DNA of 64,000 nt from an uncultured Parabacteroides sp. (GCA_949295065.1 CASFJQ010000001.1:186001-250000); one strand, 5' to 3'; shown: positions 38,380-47,640, counted from the first letter of the stretch. The notes: generated by a model not told the origin, from the sequence alone. A program made the numbers and translations.

Positions 38380-38775
38380 ATGGCATCAATTTTTAGCAGA
38401 ATTGTGGCTGGTGAGATTCCTTGCCACAAGGTTGCGGAGAATGACGAATTCTTTGCATTCCTGGATATTAATCCGGTTGCCGTAGGTCATACTTTGGTTA
38501 TCCCAAAGCAGGAGATTGACTATATTTTTGATATCGACGACGACGTTTTAGGACGTATGATGGCTTTCGCAAAACAGGTTGCCAAAGCTCAGAAAGCAGC
38601 TATCGACTGCAAGCGTGTGGGTATTGCAGTTATGGGTTTGGAAGTTCCTCACGCACATATTCATCTGATTCCTATCAAGAAAGAATCTGATATGTATTTT
38701 GGTGGTGATAAGCTTTCTCTTTCTTCAGAAGAACTAGCAGGCATTGCTGAAAGCATCAGAAAAGAATTCAAATAA
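38380..38775 (+). CDS. HIT-family nucleotide hydrolase
   Basis: A 131-residue histidine-triad protein. The catalytic HAHIHLIP motif is at about residues 95-102, and CHKVAENDEFFAFLDINPVAVGH near the N-terminus is typical of the HinT/Fhit-like bacterial branch. Such enzymes hydrolyse aminoacyl-adenylates, AMP-lysine or dinucleoside polyphosphates. It follows greA by 14 bp with a strong AGGAGG ribosome site (38368-38373), rare in this phylum. A terminator follows. Confidence 0.93.
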   Translation: MASIFSRIVAGEIPCHKVAENDEFFAFLDINPVAVGHTLVIPKQEIDYIFDIDDDVLGRMMAFAKQVAKAQKAAIDCKRVGIAVMGLEVPHAHIHLIPIKKESDMYFGGDKLSLSSEELAGIAESIRKEFK

Positions 38776-38813
38776 AGTTTGATACAGAGACTTTTTAGTG
38801 TTACCAATATTTT

Positions 38814-38860
38814 AGGGCTTAAGGATTTGGTCAGCAATATGACGATCTTTAAGCCCTTTT
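38814..38860 (+). terminator. Intrinsic terminator of greA-HIT
   Basis: AGGGCTTAAGGAT (38814-38826) pairs with ATCTTTAAGCCCT (38845-38857; one G-T) and a T-rich run follows. Confidence 0.82.
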
Positions 38861-39170
38861 CTTTTCCCTATCCGTCTTTATTGTAATATATTTTGCTTTA
38901 ATATTGACCGGACACGGCGAAAAACCGTAATTATACTTTCTTTAATAACGTATAATAGTTTGATTCAATGTATAAAAAATACAGATTGGATATTATAAAA
39001 ACATCGGCTCACCTAGGTGGTTCAATCAATCCACCTAGGTGAGCCAATCAATCTACCTAGGTGAGCCGATTGAACCACCTAGGTGAATCGAAAAAAAGAA
39101 TTAGATTTTCGTCATTAGTTTTAACTATGAAAACAAGATATCAATTAATAGTTCCAATCTTATTTCTTAT
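38861..39170. other. Convergent spacer holding palindrome array B
   Basis: No gene seen between the greA-HIT terminator and the end of the MATE gene. The only structure is the four-copy CACCTAGGTG array at 39010-39085. Confidence 0.7.
39010..39085. repeat. Palindrome array B: four CACCTAGGTG cores at exactly 22-bp period
   Basis: Cores start at 39010, 39032, 39054 (first base T) and 39076. The 12-bp spacers are GTTCAATCAATC, AGCCAATCAATC and AGCCGATTGAAC. Neighbouring cores also form larger inverted repeats: GGCTCACCTAGGTGG (39006-39020) pairs with CCACCTAGGTGAGCC (39031-39045). Confidence 0.92.
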
Positions 39171-40541
39171 TTATATGGAAGATATTTTGTATTTTAGTTT
39201 CTCCTTGTTTAGGAAGATTCTGGTAATTATAATTGTTGCCAGTGTCAAAGCTTCAGCTATCGGCACTGCAAGCCATATTCCTTCGTCTCCGAAAAATTGA
39301 GGCAGAACGAGGAAGCATAAGTTTATGAAAACAAAACCACGCATAATGGTGATGAATGTTGCAGTCTTGTCCTGTTCCAGACTTTGGTAATAACCGATAC
39401 ATACAAGATTGGCACCGAAAAATGCATAACCCGACGCAAACAACGGCATTCCTTTGACAGCTATATTATAGGCAGGATATTGACTGTCAATGAAAAGACC
39501 TACTATTTCGTGACTGAAAATATAAGTCAGAACAAATGTTATACTTCCAAAGACAACAGCTGTTGAAAGAGCAAGAATAAACGCTGATTTTACTCGGTCG
39601 GAACGCTCAATTCCATAGTTGTAACTTAATATAGGTTGCGCTGATTGTGCTATTGCGTTATATGCCATGAATATAATAGGAAAGAAATAGCATGCGATAC
39701 TGTATGCTGCAACACCATCTTCTCCCAAGTGACGGATAAATACGTAATTACCTGTAAACATCATGATAGCTATAGCGGCTTCGCACAGGAAAGACGAAAT
39801 TCCGAGTTTACAGATATAGATGCTGTTTCTAGCCAGAGCTTTCATATTTGACAGACATTTGAGCAGTGGATAGAAATGTACGGTTCTTTTCTTGTCATAC
39901 AAATAATACAGAATCATTGCCGCGCCAATGATATAACCAAGGCTTGTGGCAAGAGCTGCGCCAAAAAGTCCCCATTTGAACTCAAATATAAAAACATAGT
40001 CCAGGATAATATTAAGAACAGCCGGAATAACATTGCATATCATTGCATAATTAGGCGAACCGTCGAGGCGCACATAAAACATCCCTGCATTAAGGATTGA
40101 ACTGAACACAAAGAATGGCAGGAACCACTGCATATATTCACGGGCTAGAGGCAAAAGCCTTTCGGAACTGCCTAGACCGACAGCCAGTTTGTCGATGAAG
40201 CAAAAACTTATTCCCGACAGAAGAATTATGGAAAACGACATTACAAACATAGCTTGTGTTATGTTCACTCTTGCTGCGTCGGTTTTCTTTTGTGCCAAAT
40301 ATACCGATGCAACAACAGATGCTCCGATTCCGAACATCAACGCTATGCCGGTATTAACCATGAATAATGGAGCTGTAATATTAACTGCGGCCAGAGCATC
40401 ACTTCCTATTCCTTTTCCCACAAATATACCATCAGTGATAATGAAAACAGCAGAAAACACCATTCCCAAAATAGTAGGAAGCAATAGCTTGCGAAACAAA
40501 GTGGAGACTTTCATTGTCCCGAAATCAATCTTTTTGTCCAT
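39171..40541 (-). CDS. MATE-family efflux transporter
   Basis: A 456-residue inner membrane protein with 12 predicted helices in two homologous halves, exporting drugs or cationic metabolites in exchange for Na+ or H+. The N-terminus STLFRKLLLPTILGMVFSAVFIITDGIFVGKGIGSDALAAVN is the usual MATE opening. I choose the ATG at 40541 (MDKKIDFGTMKVSTLF); the upstream ATG at 40616 lies before the -7 box (40580-40587) and would add 25 residues outside the family. Confidence 0.93.
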   Translation of the reverse strand: MDKKIDFGTMKVSTLFRKLLLPTILGMVFSAVFIITDGIFVGKGIGSDALAAVNITAPLFMVNTGIALMFGIGASVVASVYLAQKKTDAARVNITQAMFVMSFSIILLSGISFCFIDKLAVGLGSSERLLPLAREYMQWFLPFFVFSSILNAGMFYVRLDGSPNYAMICNVIPAVLNIILDYVFIFEFKWGLFGAALATSLGYIIGAAMILYYLYDKKRTVHFYPLLKCLSNMKALARNSIYICKLGISSFLCEAAIAIMMFTGNYVFIRHLGEDGVAAYSIACYFFPIIFMAYNAIAQSAQPILSYNYGIERSDRVKSAFILALSTAVVFGSITFVLTYIFSHEIVGLFIDSQYPAYNIAVKGMPLFASGYAFFGANLVCIGYYQSLEQDKTATFITIMRGFVFINLCFLVLPQFFGDEGIWLAVPIAEALTLATIIITRIFLNKEKLKYKISSI

Positions 40542-40579
40542 CTTTTGATTATCAGTATTTAATTTTTTAGAAACGCTGG

Positions 40580-40587
40580 CAAAAGTA
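40580..40587 (-). promoter_or_regulatory. Probable -7 box of the MATE gene
   Basis: TACTTTTG on minus. Its place downstream of the 40616 ATG supports the start at 40541. Confidence 0.5.
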
Positions 40588-40697
40588 AGACTCTTTGAAC
40601 GGATAAAGATTAACAAATGGTAATTTCGGAGTATACGGAAAAATAAAGGGAGAGATTAGTGCAGAAGGTTTTGTCGGTAATATATTATGAAACAAAA

Positions 40698-40758
40698 AAC
40701 ACTGTGAATAGAGAGATTACAAGCATCATATCAATATAATCTCCGTATTCGCAGTGTT
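40698..40758 (-). terminator. Inverted repeat after trpB2
   Basis: AACACTGTGAATAGAGAGATT on the left can pair with AATCTCCGTATTCGCAGTGTT on the right with few mismatches; 21 bp past the trpB2 stop. The right arm (CTCCGTATTCGCAGTGTTTCTGTGTT) resembles the end of the 123-bp palindromic elements. Confidence 0.65.
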
Positions 40759-40779
40759 TCTGTGTTGTATTATTTAGAA

Positions 40780-42141
40780 TCAGATAATCTTTTCCAATTC
40801 GCTGATGTTTCGTGCAACTTCTTCGTCTGTTACCTCATAGTTACGTAAATCACCTGAAATATACATATCATAAGCAGCCATATCAATCAATCCGTGACCA
40901 GAAAGGTTGAACAGAATTGTGCGTGGCTTACCTTCGATTTTTGCCTGTTCAGCTTCTCTGATTGCTGCAGCAATGGCGTGTGAAGATTCCGGAGCTGGGA
41001 TAATGCCTTCAGCTTGAGCGAACAAAGTGGCAGCTTTGAATGTTTCCAATTGCTGAATATCTACAGCGCTCATCAAGTTTTCTTTCAATAGCTGACTTAC
41101 GATAGAGCCAGCACCATGATAACGCAAACCACCAGCATGGATATTAGCCGGAGCAAAATTATGTCCGAGTGTGAACATAGGAATTAGCGGAGTATAACCG
41201 GCTTCGTCTCCAAAGTCATACTGGAATTGTCCGCGAGTCAATTTAGGACATGATGCCGGTTCAGCAGCTACAATACGTATTTCTTTACCTTCGTTAAGCT
41301 TATGACGCAAGAATGGGAATGTAATACCTGAGAAGTTTGAACCACCGCCGAAGCAACCGATAACTACATCAGGATATTCGCCAGCCATTTCCATCTGCTT
41401 TTCAGCTTCAAGTCCGATAACAGTCTGGTGAAGCATAACATGGTTCATCACACTACCAAGAGTGTATTTGCAGTTTGGTGTCTGCATAGCCAGTTCAACA
41501 GCTTCAGAAATAGCCGTACCAAGACTTCCCTGATAGTTTGGAGTGTCAGTCAGGATTTTTCTTCCGGCCTTTGTACTCATACTAGGAGAAGCAATAACCT
41601 GAGCTCCGAAAGTCTGCATGATAGAACGGCGATAAGGTTTCTGGTGATAACTTACTTTCACCATATATACAGCCAGTTCCAGACCAAAAGCCTTAGCTGC
41701 GTATGACAAAGCTGCGCCCCACTGTCCGGCTCCAGTTTCGGTAGTAATGTTTGTCACGCCTTCCTGCTTGCAATAATAAGCCTGAGCAATAGCAGAGTTA
41801 AGTTTGTGTGAGCCGATAGGACTAACACTCTCATTCTTGAAATATATATGTGCCGGAGTGTCTAATGCTTTTTCCAATCCGTAAGCGCGAACAAGAGGAG
41901 TTGGTCGCCAAACTTTATATAAATCTCTAACTTCTTCAGGAATTTCAATCCATGTATCAGTAGTATTCATTTCCTGATGAGCTGCAGCCTTGGAAAACAA
42001 AGGATATAAGTCTTCTTCCTTCATCGGCTGCTTTGTCTGAGGGTTAAGCATTGGCATTGGCTTGTTCTTCATGTCAGCCACTATATTATACCATGCAGTT
42101 GGTATATCTTTTTCTTCTAATAAGAACTTTTTTGTACTCAT
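40780..42141 (-). CDS. trpB: Tryptophan synthase beta chain, TrpB2 type
   Basis: A 453-residue PLP enzyme that joins indole and serine. The Schiff-base lysine is in GSHKLNSA (about residue 113), with ETGAGQWG and GCFGGGSNFSG (phosphate-binding glycine loop) after it. Length above 430 and the N-terminal block mark the TrpB2 branch, which usually works without TrpA and may salvage free indole. No trpA or other trp gene is in the window. A full consensus promoter stands at 42202-42233. Confidence 0.93.
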   Translation of the reverse strand: MSTKKFLLEEKDIPTAWYNIVADMKNKPMPMLNPQTKQPMKEEDLYPLFSKAAAHQEMNTTDTWIEIPEEVRDLYKVWRPTPLVRAYGLEKALDTPAHIYFKNESVSPIGSHKLNSAIAQAYYCKQEGVTNITTETGAGQWGAALSYAAKAFGLELAVYMVKVSYHQKPYRRSIMQTFGAQVIASPSMSTKAGRKILTDTPNYQGSLGTAISEAVELAMQTPNCKYTLGSVMNHVMLHQTVIGLEAEKQMEMAGEYPDVVIGCFGGGSNFSGITFPFLRHKLNEGKEIRIVAAEPASCPKLTRGQFQYDFGDEAGYTPLIPMFTLGHNFAPANIHAGGLRYHGAGSIVSQLLKENLMSAVDIQQLETFKAATLFAQAEGIIPAPESSHAIAAAIREAEQAKIEGKPRTILFNLSGHGLIDMAAYDMYISGDLRNYEVTDEEVARNISELEKII

Positions 42142-42201
42142 GATGTAGCTTTGTTAACAATTTGAAATTAAAAACTGTGATTATCTTACCTGATAATGGG
42201 C

Positions 42202-42233
42202 AAAAGTAAGTAATAAATTTACATTTATCAAAT
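42202..42233 (-). promoter_or_regulatory. trpB2 promoter
   Basis: On minus: TTTG (42233-42230), 20-bp spacer, TACTTTTG (42209-42202). Full match to the consensus. Confidence 0.8.
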
Positions 42234-42297
42234 AATGGGTTTGCTTTTCTTTGAATTATTCAAGTCTGTTAATAATGATAACCGTATAAAAACAACA

Positions 42298-42327
42298 CAG
42301 CCCACAAACCGAAAGGTAAGTGGGCTG
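42298..42327 (-). terminator. Intrinsic terminator of asd
   Basis: CAGCCCAC (42298-42305) pairs with GTGGGCTG (42320-42327); the minus strand continues TGTTGTTTTT. Confidence 0.85.
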
Positions 42328-42390
42328 CAGTTTTAGTTTCTTCCGATTCCTTGCAGTCACTGCAAAGAAAATGTTCTTTCGAAACTTCTA

Positions 42391-43401
42391 TTATTTAATA
42401 TTTCCAACCTTAACCAAATATTCTGCAATCTGAACAGCATTCAAAGCGGCACCTTTCTTAATCTGGTCGCTAACAGTCCAGAATGTCAAACCGTTTGGAT
42501 TTGAAATGTCTTTGCGGATACGGCCAACGTAAACAGGATCGTGGTCAGCAACGAACAAAGGCATTGGATATTCTTTGTTTTCAGGATTGTCCTGAAGAAT
42601 AATACCTTCAGCTTCTGCAAATGCTTTGCGAGCTTCTTCAACGCTTACCGGACGTTCTGTTTCAATCCAAGTAGATTCGCTGTGTGCACGCATAACAGGA
42701 ACACGTACGCAAGTTGCGCTTACTTCGATATCTGAGTGCATGATTTTACGTGTTTCGTTATACATCTTCATTTCCTCTTTTGTATATCCGTTTTCAGTGA
42801 AAACATCTACGTGAGGAATCAAGTTGTATGCAAGCTGGTATGCGAACTTTTCAACTGTAGGTTCTTCACCTTTAAGAATCTGTTCGTACTGTTTTACCAA
42901 TTCAGCCATAGCAGTTGCACCGGCACCACTTGCAGCCTGATATGTAGAAACGTGAACACGTTTGATATGCGAAATGTTTTCGATAGCCTTCAATGCAACA
43001 ACCATCTGGATAGTTGTACAGTTAGGGTTTGCGATAATTCCACGAGGACGATCCAAAGCATCTTCCGGGTTTACTTCAGGAACAACCAATGGAACATCGT
43101 TGTCCATACGGAAAGCGCTAGAGTTGTCGATCATCACTGTTCCGAATTTAGTGATTGTTTCGGCAAATTTCTTTGAAGTACCGGCACCAGCAGAAACAAA
43201 GGCTACGTCAATACCCTTGAAATCGTCATTTTCTTTTAATTCCTTTACAGTATACTGTTTACCACGGAATGTATATTCTGATCCTGCACTGCGAGATGAA
43301 CCAAAAAGAACCAGCTCATCAATTGGGAAATTTCTCTGGTCAAGCACACGAAGGAATTCCTGTCCAACGGCTCCGCTTACTCCAACAATAGCTACTTTCA
43401 T
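42391..43401 (-). CDS. asd: Aspartate-semialdehyde dehydrogenase
   Basis: A 336-residue NADP-dependent enzyme that reduces aspartyl phosphate to the semialdehyde, feeding lysine/diaminopimelate, threonine and methionine synthesis. The N-terminal nucleotide loop is [12 protein letters not shown]; the catalytic cysteine is in NPNCTTIQM (about residue 128), and the substrate-binding HSESTWIE segment is near 240. Standalone, with its own terminator. CAAAGATA at 43480-43487 is the likely minus -7 box. Confidence 0.97.
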   Translation of the reverse strand: MKVAIVGVSGAVGQEFLRVLDQRNFPIDELVLFGSSRSAGSEYTFRGKQYTVKELKENDDFKGIDVAFVSAGAGTSKKFAETITKFGTVMIDNSSAFRMDNDVPLVVPEVNPEDALDRPRGIIANPNCTTIQMVVALKAIENISHIKRVHVSTYQAASGAGATAMAELVKQYEQILKGEEPTVEKFAYQLAYNLIPHVDVFTENGYTKEEMKMYNETRKIMHSDIEVSATCVRVPVMRAHSESTWIETERPVSVEEARKAFAEAEGIILQDNPENKEYPMPLFVADHDPVYVGRIRKDISNPNGLTFWTVSDQIKKGAALNAVQIAEYLVKVGNIK

Positions 43402-43438
43402 TTTTTAGCGATTATTTAAATTAAAACAATAATATTAT

Positions 43439-43487
43439 TATCTTTGTCTTATATTGTATTTGCATATTCAAATTCGCTGCAAAGATA
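43439..43487. promoter_or_regulatory. Divergent -7 boxes for asd and the lamin-tail gene
   Basis: On minus TATCTTTG (43487-43480) faces asd; on plus TATCTTTG (43439-43446) faces the gene at 43515. Neither has a clear -33 TTTG. Confidence 0.45.
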
Positions 43488-43514
43488 GTATTTTTCACTT
43501 AAAACCATATAACT

Positions 43515-45872
43515 ATGAAACAAATTGTTTTTATTTTAGCCTTATTGCTTCCTATTTGTGGCTTTGCGCAGTTTTCGGATGATTTCTCAAACTCGGATTT
43601 GAATCAGAATTGGAAAGGAAATATCAGTAAGTTTTCTATAAAAGACGGTCAGTTATGGCTTGATGCAGAACCAGGAAAAGCGGGAATTGCTTCGATATAC
43701 CATGAATATATTGTGTCTCCAACAATGGAATGGACTTTTGATGTTCTTTTGGATGTAAATCCGAGCAGTCAGAACAAGGTGGTTATTTATCCCTGTTATA
43801 ATCCGGAAAATGATGATTATATATATCTTAATGTTGGAGCCAGCAAGAATGCTGACTTAGATTTGTTTCGTAAAGGTGGCATTTCAATTCTTGACAACAA
43901 GCCGCGAGAACTACCTTATTCGGACTTTCCGTGTGTTGTTCATATAAAACTTACTCTTGAGAATGGGGAAAAATGGACTTTGTATTCTTCATTGGACGGT
44001 ATGGAATATACGAAAGAAGGCGAGGGTATTTATGATGTGGCGAATCCGGATAATAATGTCCTTTTCCATATTCAGATGGAATATACAAAGACAAGATATA
44101 ATTCATTTGGCATTGATAATGTAAGAATTTCTGATACAATATCTGATACTCCGCTTGAACCTGAAGATTCAGAAGAAGATAACGTGGAAAAGCCTGTTTT
44201 GGAAGAAATATATTTTGTTACCTCTTCCAGATTACTGTTTGAATTCAATAAGGAAATCGATTATTCCAACGCTATTGTCACTCTGTCGGAAATAGGACCG
44301 GCTACGAGATTCAACTATAATCAGGAAGCTATTGATAACAGTGAAGTGATTGTATCTTTTGCGTCAGACTTTGAAATGAACAAAGAATATGAATTGCATA
44401 TTGAAGGTTTTAAGGATTTGGATGGAAACATTGTTCCTGTTTCGGATGAGATTCTTTGTTTTTTAGATGAAGAAGATGAAGACAGCGAAGAAGATGATGA
44501 AACAACTACTGATGAAACAGAAGATAATATTCCTTATGACGCTGTATATATATCTGAGATAATGGCAGACCCGAAAGGCTCAGTTATGCCCGAAACAGAA
44601 TACGTGGAATTATATAATTCTTATGACAGAACAGTTTCTTTGAAAAACTGGAATCTTGTTTACCGCAATGATGTTTATACTGATTTGAGCAGTGTTGTTA
44701 TTCCTTCGGAATCGTATGTGATTTTGTATCGTGAAGGAGATGAAATGAAAGATGAATTGCTGGATTGTTCATTCCCTTTGGAAGATTTTCCTGCTAATTT
44801 GGCAAATACCGGACAGAACGTTCAGTTACTTAATTCGTCGGGCACAGTTGTTGATAATGTAGATTATCCAAAGGCAACGCCCGGAGTTTCGTGGGAAAAA
44901 GGAGAAAACGGATGGGCATTGTCAACCGACAAGAATGGAGGAACGCCCGGAACACGCAATTCATCTCCTCTGCCCGAAGAAGAAGAGGAAGAAGAACCTG
45001 AGGATGAAGATAAAGACGAAGAAAACAATGAGCCTTCTCCAATCCTGATTTCCGAAGGCGATATAATAATAAATGAACTTCTGCCGAATCCTTTGACTGG
45101 AGGAAGTGAATATGTTGAATTATATAACCGTTCCGGAAAATCTCTTCCTGTTTCCGGACTTGCTTTGTCAACAAGAAAGTCTGACGGAGAATTAAGAACA
45201 GTATATCGGCTGAACTCTTTGGATATAACTCTTGGCTCGGATGAATTCATTGTGCTTACTTCGGATGCCGGTGGAGTTACGGATAATTATTATACTCCGG
45301 ACGAGAGTCTGATTCAGGAAATTAAAATGCCTGTTCTTTCGAACGATGGAGCTACGCTTGTGTTGTATAACGCTTCGGATTCGAGTGTGGTTGACGAAGT
45401 TTCGTATGACGACAAATGGCATTCCGCAATGGTGAAAGATGAGAAAGGCGTTTCGCTTGAACGTATAAATCCTGATGGACCAAGCAGCGATCCTGAAAAC
45501 TGGACTTCGGCTTCCGAAGACTCCGGATACGGAACTCCAGGATATTTGAACTCGCAATATTTAAAGGAAAAAGATGATGATGAGCCTCTTGGAATTGAGA
45601 AGCCTGTTTATTCACCTGCTGATGGATTATATACTATTTCTTATGCTTTGGATAAAGCAGGCTATATGGCAAATGTTTATATTTATGATATTTCCGGCAG
45701 ATTGCTGGATTCGCCTTTTGTAAAGTATTCTGTCGGGACAAGTGGTGTTTTGCAGTGGAACGGATTTGTTGGCGGACGGAAACCAGATTCGGGAGTTTAT
45801 GTGATGTTTGTGGAAATATATCATCCTGAAGGTGATGTTCACAGAAAGAAATGTGCGTTTCTGATACGATGA
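43515..45872 (+). CDS. Secreted protein with two lamin-tail domains and a T9SS/FlgD-like C-terminus
   Basis: A 785-residue protein with signal MKQIVFILALLLPICGFAQ. Residues 20-210 look like a jelly-roll; 215-310 an Ig-like domain; an acidic linker (EEDEDSEEDDETTTDETED) leads to lamin-tail domain 1 (about 343-475, VYISEIMADPKGS), a second acidic linker (PEEEEEEEPEDEDKDEENN) and lamin-tail domain 2 (about 516-650, IIINELLPNP). The last 90 residues (ANVYIYDISGRLL ... VYVMFVEI) resemble FlgD/T9SS C-terminal modules. The cell surface is the likely location; ligand unknown. Confidence 0.85.
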   Translation: MKQIVFILALLLPICGFAQFSDDFSNSDLNQNWKGNISKFSIKDGQLWLDAEPGKAGIASIYHEYIVSPTMEWTFDVLLDVNPSSQNKVVIYPCYNPENDDYIYLNVGASKNADLDLFRKGGISILDNKPRELPYSDFPCVVHIKLTLENGEKWTLYSSLDGMEYTKEGEGIYDVANPDNNVLFHIQMEYTKTRYNSFGIDNVRISDTISDTPLEPEDSEEDNVEKPVLEEIYFVTSSRLLFEFNKEIDYSNAIVTLSEIGPATRFNYNQEAIDNSEVIVSFASDFEMNKEYELHIEGFKDLDGNIVPVSDEILCFLDEEDEDSEEDDETTTDETEDNIPYDAVYISEIMADPKGSVMPETEYVELYNSYDRTVSLKNWNLVYRNDVYTDLSSVVIPSESYVILYREGDEMKDELLDCSFPLEDFPANLANTGQNVQLLNSSGTVVDNVDYPKATPGVSWEKGENGWALSTDKNGGTPGTRNSSPLPEEEEEEEPEDEDKDEENNEPSPILISEGDIIINELLPNPLTGGSEYVELYNRSGKSLPVSGLALSTRKSDGELRTVYRLNSLDITLGSDEFIVLTSDAGGVTDNYYTPDESLIQEIKMPVLSNDGATLVLYNASDSSVVDEVSYDDKWHSAMVKDEKGVSLERINPDGPSSDPENWTSASEDSGYGTPGYLNSQYLKEKDDDEPLGIEKPVYSPADGLYTISYALDKAGYMANVYIYDISGRLLDSPFVKYSVGTSGVLQWNGFVGGRKPDSGVYVMFVEIYHPEGDVHRKKCAFLIR

Positions 45873-45880
45873 CAAATTAA

Positions 45881-45915
45881 AAAAGTCTGCTATGTTTTCC
45901 GGATAGCAGACTTTT
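45881..45915. terminator. Bidirectional terminator (lamin-tail gene / porin)
   Basis: AAAAGTCTGCTAT (45881-45893) and ATAGCAGACTTTT (45903-45915) form a perfect 13-bp stem between convergent genes. Confidence 0.92.
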
Positions 45916-45924
45916 CTATTAAAA

Positions 45925-47139
45925 TCAGAACATAAAAGAAGTTGAAGCAACAAATCTATGGTTTGTGACAGTGTGAGTATGAGTTATTCTTCCTCTTTGG
46001 TCTGCCTCGCCGAACCATGCTGTTGAAGGTGAATACTCGATGCCGAATTTCCAATGAGGCAATACGTATGCACCGTAAACATTGAATGAAAGCAGCTGGC
46101 CAACTTCAAGTCCTACTCCATATTGGTCTATAATATCTTTTCCTGCTCCCAGGTTTTTCATATATCCGGCAAAGAAACCTTGTCTCCATTTCGAGCCGTG
46201 TACAATATTAATCCATGTTGAAGTCTGTCTGAAAGGAGAGTACTTCTGTTCTCCTGTCTTTTCATCACGTTCAGTCACACCTATTCCGCTCAACATACAA
46301 ATATGCGATAAGTTAGAGCCATAAATAGTTTTTGCCGACATTGTCCAGTCGTTGACGATATATTTCAGATGAGCTTCAACTGCTCCTGATGTCACTCTTT
46401 CGTTTACTTTATAAATTTCTCCATTGACATTACACTGTGTTTGGGGAACAAGAGACAACATCTGCGCTCCAATTCCGGCAGTGAAATTATCTGAAGTGAA
46501 ATCTATCGAGCCATATAGCTCCGGAATGCAGCTATGCTTGATATAGGACTCACTTTTGCCGTGCGGTCCCATAGATAGAAATTGCAATTGCCACAAGGCA
46601 GCGCCGGTAAGTTGGATTTTTCCAGTATTGAATTTATATCTTATTTGCGGAGCACGGCAGAAACCGTTGAATGGAGCTCCTGTTGATAGATTTATCATTA
46701 ATGGATAAATATCTCCGAAAAGAGGATGCCATGTTTGTCCTATTAGCAAAGATGATTTAGTCCAGTCGAGTTTCAGATAAGCATGGCGTATACGGAGTAA
46801 AGTAAAATTACTTCCATATCCTCGAAAATCTGTTTCAATTTTTGCTGAAGTCTTTATTTTCCCAATTGACGGTCCGTTTATATCAACTCCTAATCTAGTA
46901 TATAAAAGATAAAAGCTGCCATTGCTTTGGTCGTTCAAATCCTTACCATTAGCATCATAATTATGATTTAAAGGATAAAGGTGAAACAAACCATCAACTA
47001 TTTCAGAATTAGCTCTTGAGTTGTAGAATAAGTCTCCTCTTACCTGCCCGTAGAATTTATATGAGAAATTATCCTTTTGTGAGTAACAAGTAAGGGATAG
47101 TAAGCTTAAAAAAACTGTCAAAAGAGATTTTGTATTCAT
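45925..47139 (-). CDS. Outer membrane beta-barrel porin-like protein
   Basis: A 404-residue protein with signal MNTKSLLTVFLSLLSLTCYSQ. The rest is alternating beta-strand sequence (FYGQVRGDLFYNSR, LLYTRLGVDINGP, KTSAKIETDFRG, RHAYLKLDWTKSSLLIGQTWHPLFGD) typical of a 16- to 18-stranded barrel, and it ends in Phe (FVASTSFMF), the outer membrane insertion signal. It resembles the DcaP/phosphate-type porin group of Bacteroidota but the solute is not known. Monocistronic. Confidence 0.8.
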   Translation of the reverse strand: MNTKSLLTVFLSLLSLTCYSQKDNFSYKFYGQVRGDLFYNSRANSEIVDGLFHLYPLNHNYDANGKDLNDQSNGSFYLLYTRLGVDINGPSIGKIKTSAKIETDFRGYGSNFTLLRIRHAYLKLDWTKSSLLIGQTWHPLFGDIYPLMINLSTGAPFNGFCRAPQIRYKFNTGKIQLTGAALWQLQFLSMGPHGKSESYIKHSCIPELYGSIDFTSDNFTAGIGAQMLSLVPQTQCNVNGEIYKVNERVTSGAVEAHLKYIVNDWTMSAKTIYGSNLSHICMLSGIGVTERDEKTGEQKYSPFRQTSTWINIVHGSKWRQGFFAGYMKNLGAGKDIIDQYGVGLEVGQLLSFNVYGAYVLPHWKFGIEYSPSTAWFGEADQRGRITHTHTVTNHRFVASTSFMF

Positions 47140-47212
47140 GTGTTTTTGTTGAATGATTGTCTGCCTAATTTTTCTTTGGCAAAGATAATGTTTTTTTGAT
47201 ATTAATCAATGA

Positions 47213-47374
47213 TTTAAGTATCGCAAGTTGCTCAACTTAAAAGTAAATAAAGCTTCAGATACAAGTAAACAAGGTCTGAATATCTGTAATTTCACGAATT
47301 ACTATCTAAAAATCTTGTTAACTTGCCTTTTGTCAACTTGTTATCTGTAAGTTGAGCTTGCGAAACTTGGAACA
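47213..47374. repeat. Octamer-repeat hairpin 6, GCAAGTTGCTCAACT subtype
   Basis: Starts TCGCAAGTTGCTCAACTT and ends AAGTTGAGCTTGCGAAACTT, so the outer arms pair; inner right arm CTTGTTAA, CTTGCCTT, TTGTCAAC in 8-bp steps. Confidence 0.8.
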
Positions 47375-47433
47375 ATAGTCTATGCGTAATATAGTAATAT
47401 TTATGGGAGCAAACTATATATACTAACTTCGTC

Positions 47434-47509
47434 ACAACTGTGATTTGATTTCGCCACATTTGTGACTTAATTAAATCACAAGTGTGACCTAATTTCGCCA
47501 CAGCTGTGG
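47434..47509. repeat. Palindrome array C: four CACAnnTGTG cores at exactly 22-bp period
   Basis: Cores CACAACTGTG, CACATTTGTG, CACAAGTGTG and CACAGCTGTG start at 47434, 47456, 47478 and 47500. The fourth sits in a perfect 20-base palindrome, TTCGCCACAGCTGTGGCGAA (47495-47514). TTCGC or TTCGT precedes three of the four cores. Confidence 0.92.
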
Positions 47510-47521
47510 CGAAGATAATAT

Positions 47522-47640
47522 GTTTAAGTTTAGCAAATAGCTTAACTTAAAAGTAAACAAGGCTTCAGGGACAAGTTTACAAGGTTAAAAACATCTGTAA
47601 CTTTAAAATTAGGCTATAAAACTTTATAAACTTAGTTTGT
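47522..47640. repeat. Octamer-repeat hairpin 7 (decayed)
   Basis: GTTTAAGTTTAGCAAATAGC...AACTTAAAAGTAAACAAGGCTTCAGGGACAAG aligns with the left part of the element at 47213, and AAACTTTATAAACTTAGTTTGTGCGAA with its right end. Confidence 0.65.

Noticed and set aside
39010-39085. CRISPR array
   Set aside because: Repeats are 10-bp palindromes at a 22-bp period with related 12-bp spacers, four copies only, and no cas genes are nearby.
40542-40616. MATE start at 40616
   Set aside because: The -7 box at 40580-40587 lies downstream of this ATG, and the first 25 residues do not fit the family.
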